A DNA stretch of 6,390 nucleotides from Candidatus Cloacimonadota bacterium (GTDB taxonomy: Bacteria > Cloacimonadota > Cloacimonadia > JGIOTU-2): assembly GCA_030628975.1 (NCBI GenBank), contig DAOVPZ010000069.1, forward strand, positions 1 to 6,390, given 5' to 3'. Position 1 is the first letter of the stretch; every line of letters begins with the position of its first letter. The notes under the pieces were generated by a model that was given only the letters and a program-made list of their open reading frames with translations, ran no database searches and was not told the origin of the DNA. The position numbers and the translations under genes are program-made. Positions 5,864 to 6,390 of the stretch are shown one piece after another.

Positions 5864-5932
5864 GCTGGTTCAAATATTTACTTGAACCATACATTTTAAA
5901 TGTTTAGGTTCAGATTACAAATCTGAACCAGC
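5864..5932. repeat. 69-bp nested inverted-repeat element with four alternating GGTTCA sites
   Basis: The ends are a perfect 9-bp inverted repeat, GCTGGTTCA (5864-5872) and TGAACCAGC (5924-5932). Inside are three successive hairpins: TGGTTCAA/TTGAACCA (5866-5873, 5882-5889), ACATTT/AAATGT (5891-5896, 5898-5903) and GGTTCAGATT/AATCTGAACC (5907-5916, 5920-5929). The hexamer GGTTCA thus occurs four times in alternating orientation. It encodes no protein and no tRNA. Confidence 0.65.
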
Positions 5933-6030
5933 AGGGATACTTAAAGTTCTTCTGAAGATGAAGTGAAATAAAAAAATATCTAATAAAAAATATCTTTGCG
6001 AAAGTTTATAGAAATAAATACCTGAACTTA

Positions 6031-6054
6031 TCCCCGTCCCTGAGAACGCGGGGA
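6031..6054. repeat. Short GC-rich hairpin downstream of the right-edge gene
   Basis: TCCCCG (6031-6036) pairs with CGGGGA (6049-6054), and an overlapping alternative pairs GTCCC (6036-6040) with GGGAC (6051-6055). It lies about 40 bp past the minus-strand stop at 6096 but has no T run, so a role as that gene's terminator is only possible. Confidence 0.3.
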
Positions 6055-6095
6055 CTAACCCGTCTGTTCGCCGAGGCTGACCGAGACTAATTCAA

Positions 6096-6390
6096 CTAAT
6101 TGGTACAGCCGCCTTTAAATGGTGGGTTAAGTTTTGGACAAATACCAACGCCGCAAAATACATTCCCTTGTCTGTCTGGTGGGCACGCACTATGTGTATA
6201 ACTTGGGTTTTGTCCTTTTTCATTTCCAAAACCTCTTATCGATATATGATCTTTATTAATGAAAATGCTAAGCGAATAGAATCCATTATCATTTTCAAAC
6301 GTACCATCTTGCCCAAATCCTATCCATCTGCCGCAAGTTCTCTGTGCCTCAGCTAAATTTGCACCAAAACCGGGGTTACCATTACCTCCA
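6096..6390 (-). CDS. C-terminal part of an unrecognised Gly/Asn-rich, cysteine-containing protein
   Basis: The minus-strand frame is open from the right edge (first full codon 6389-6387) to TAG at 6098-6096, giving 97 residues. No start codon is needed inside the window, so this is a 5'-truncated gene. Visible features are a Gly/Asn-rich beginning GGNGNPGFGANLAEAQ, a middle RTCGRWIGFGQDGTFENDNG followed by FYSLSIFINKDHISIRGFG, and a tail with four closely spaced cysteines, beginning SACPPDRQGNVFCGVGICP and ending GGCTN. The five cysteines (19, 69, 79, 84 and 95 of the visible part) and the low charge suggest a secreted, disulfide-bonded protein. There is no sorting domain at this end, so it would not use the T9SS route of its neighbours. 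I do not recognise the family; the variable tip of a large repeat protein or an effector is conceivable but unsupported. GC is about 39% over 6121-6360. Confidence 0.6.
   Translation of the reverse strand, partial: GGNGNPGFGANLAEAQRTCGRWIGFGQDGTFENDNGFYSLSIFINKDHISIRGFGNEKGQNPSYTHSACPPDRQGNVFCGVGICPKLNPPFKGGCTN

Larger units (their letters stand above)
5751..6095. other. Gene-free, palindrome-rich intergenic region
   Basis: No gene is visible between the relic and the stop of the right-edge gene. The stretch holds a perfect 16-bp palindrome (5751-5766), a GC-rich hairpin (5825-5857), a 69-bp nested inverted-repeat element (5864-5932) and a short GC-rich hairpin (6031-6054). An A/T-rich spacer carries two direct copies of AAAATATCT between 5971 and 5996. 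GTCTGTTCGCC at 6062-6072 differs by one base from GTCTGTCCGCC in the terminator at 421-431. Confidence 0.6.

Noticed and set aside
5864..5932. tRNA-like or CRISPR-repeat interpretation of the GGTTCA-containing palindromes
   Set aside because: GGTTCAAAT resembles a tRNA T arm, but no acceptor, D or anticodon arm fits. The copies alternate in orientation and lack equal spacers, so it is not a CRISPR array.
6168..6356. Plus-strand reading frame of 62 codons at the right edge
   Set aside because: It is in antisense register with the better-supported minus-strand frame that spans 6096-6390 without a stop.

Overview
The window is AT-rich bacterial DNA. It most likely comes from the FCB superphylum (Bacteroidetes/Fibrobacteres relatives), and Candidatus Cloacimonadota or a similar uncultured lineage is my best guess. 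The reason is that two large surface or secreted proteins end in the FlgD-like/type IX secretion (T9SS) C-terminal sorting fold, with NPFN/NPFS, IYNVKGQ, W-N-G-x-D-x-N-G-N, GIYFY and a basic last residue. A third such end survives as a relic. The phylum is inferred from style and was not tested.

Layout. Positions 2-394 (+) hold the 3' end of a secreted-protein gene cut by the left edge, closed by a strong intrinsic terminator (415-458). A gene-free stretch follows to 979, with one REP-like hairpin (759-799). On the minus strand lie a tRNA-Lys(CUU) with encoded CCA (980-1055) and, upstream of it in transcription order, a 1220-residue gingipain-type (C25) cysteine peptidase (1121-4783) with a calcium-motif beta-propeller and a sorting domain. 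A 350-bp divergent intergenic region separates the peptidase from a plus-strand, stand-alone retropepsin-like aspartic protease of 127 residues (5134-5517). Just downstream is a broken sorting-domain relic (5563-5750), split by about 75 bp that contain an A-rich repeat also found beside the tRNA. Positions 5751-6095 are packed with palindromes, including a 69-bp nested inverted-repeat element. The minus-strand 3' end of an unrecognised Cys- and Gly-containing protein (6096-6390) runs off the right edge.

How the parts relate. The two sorting-domain proteins would be exported by Sec and then anchored or released through a T9SS-like system encoded elsewhere. The C25 peptidase fits an extracellular, self-activating protease. 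The retropepsin has no signal peptide, so it is probably cytoplasmic. Nothing in the window ties it functionally to the peptidase, and its higher GC suggests a different history. The strongest unexplained signals are the 9-bp triplet repeats embedded in frame at the same site of both intact sorting domains, the repeat-interrupted sorting-domain relic, and the 69-bp palindromic element.
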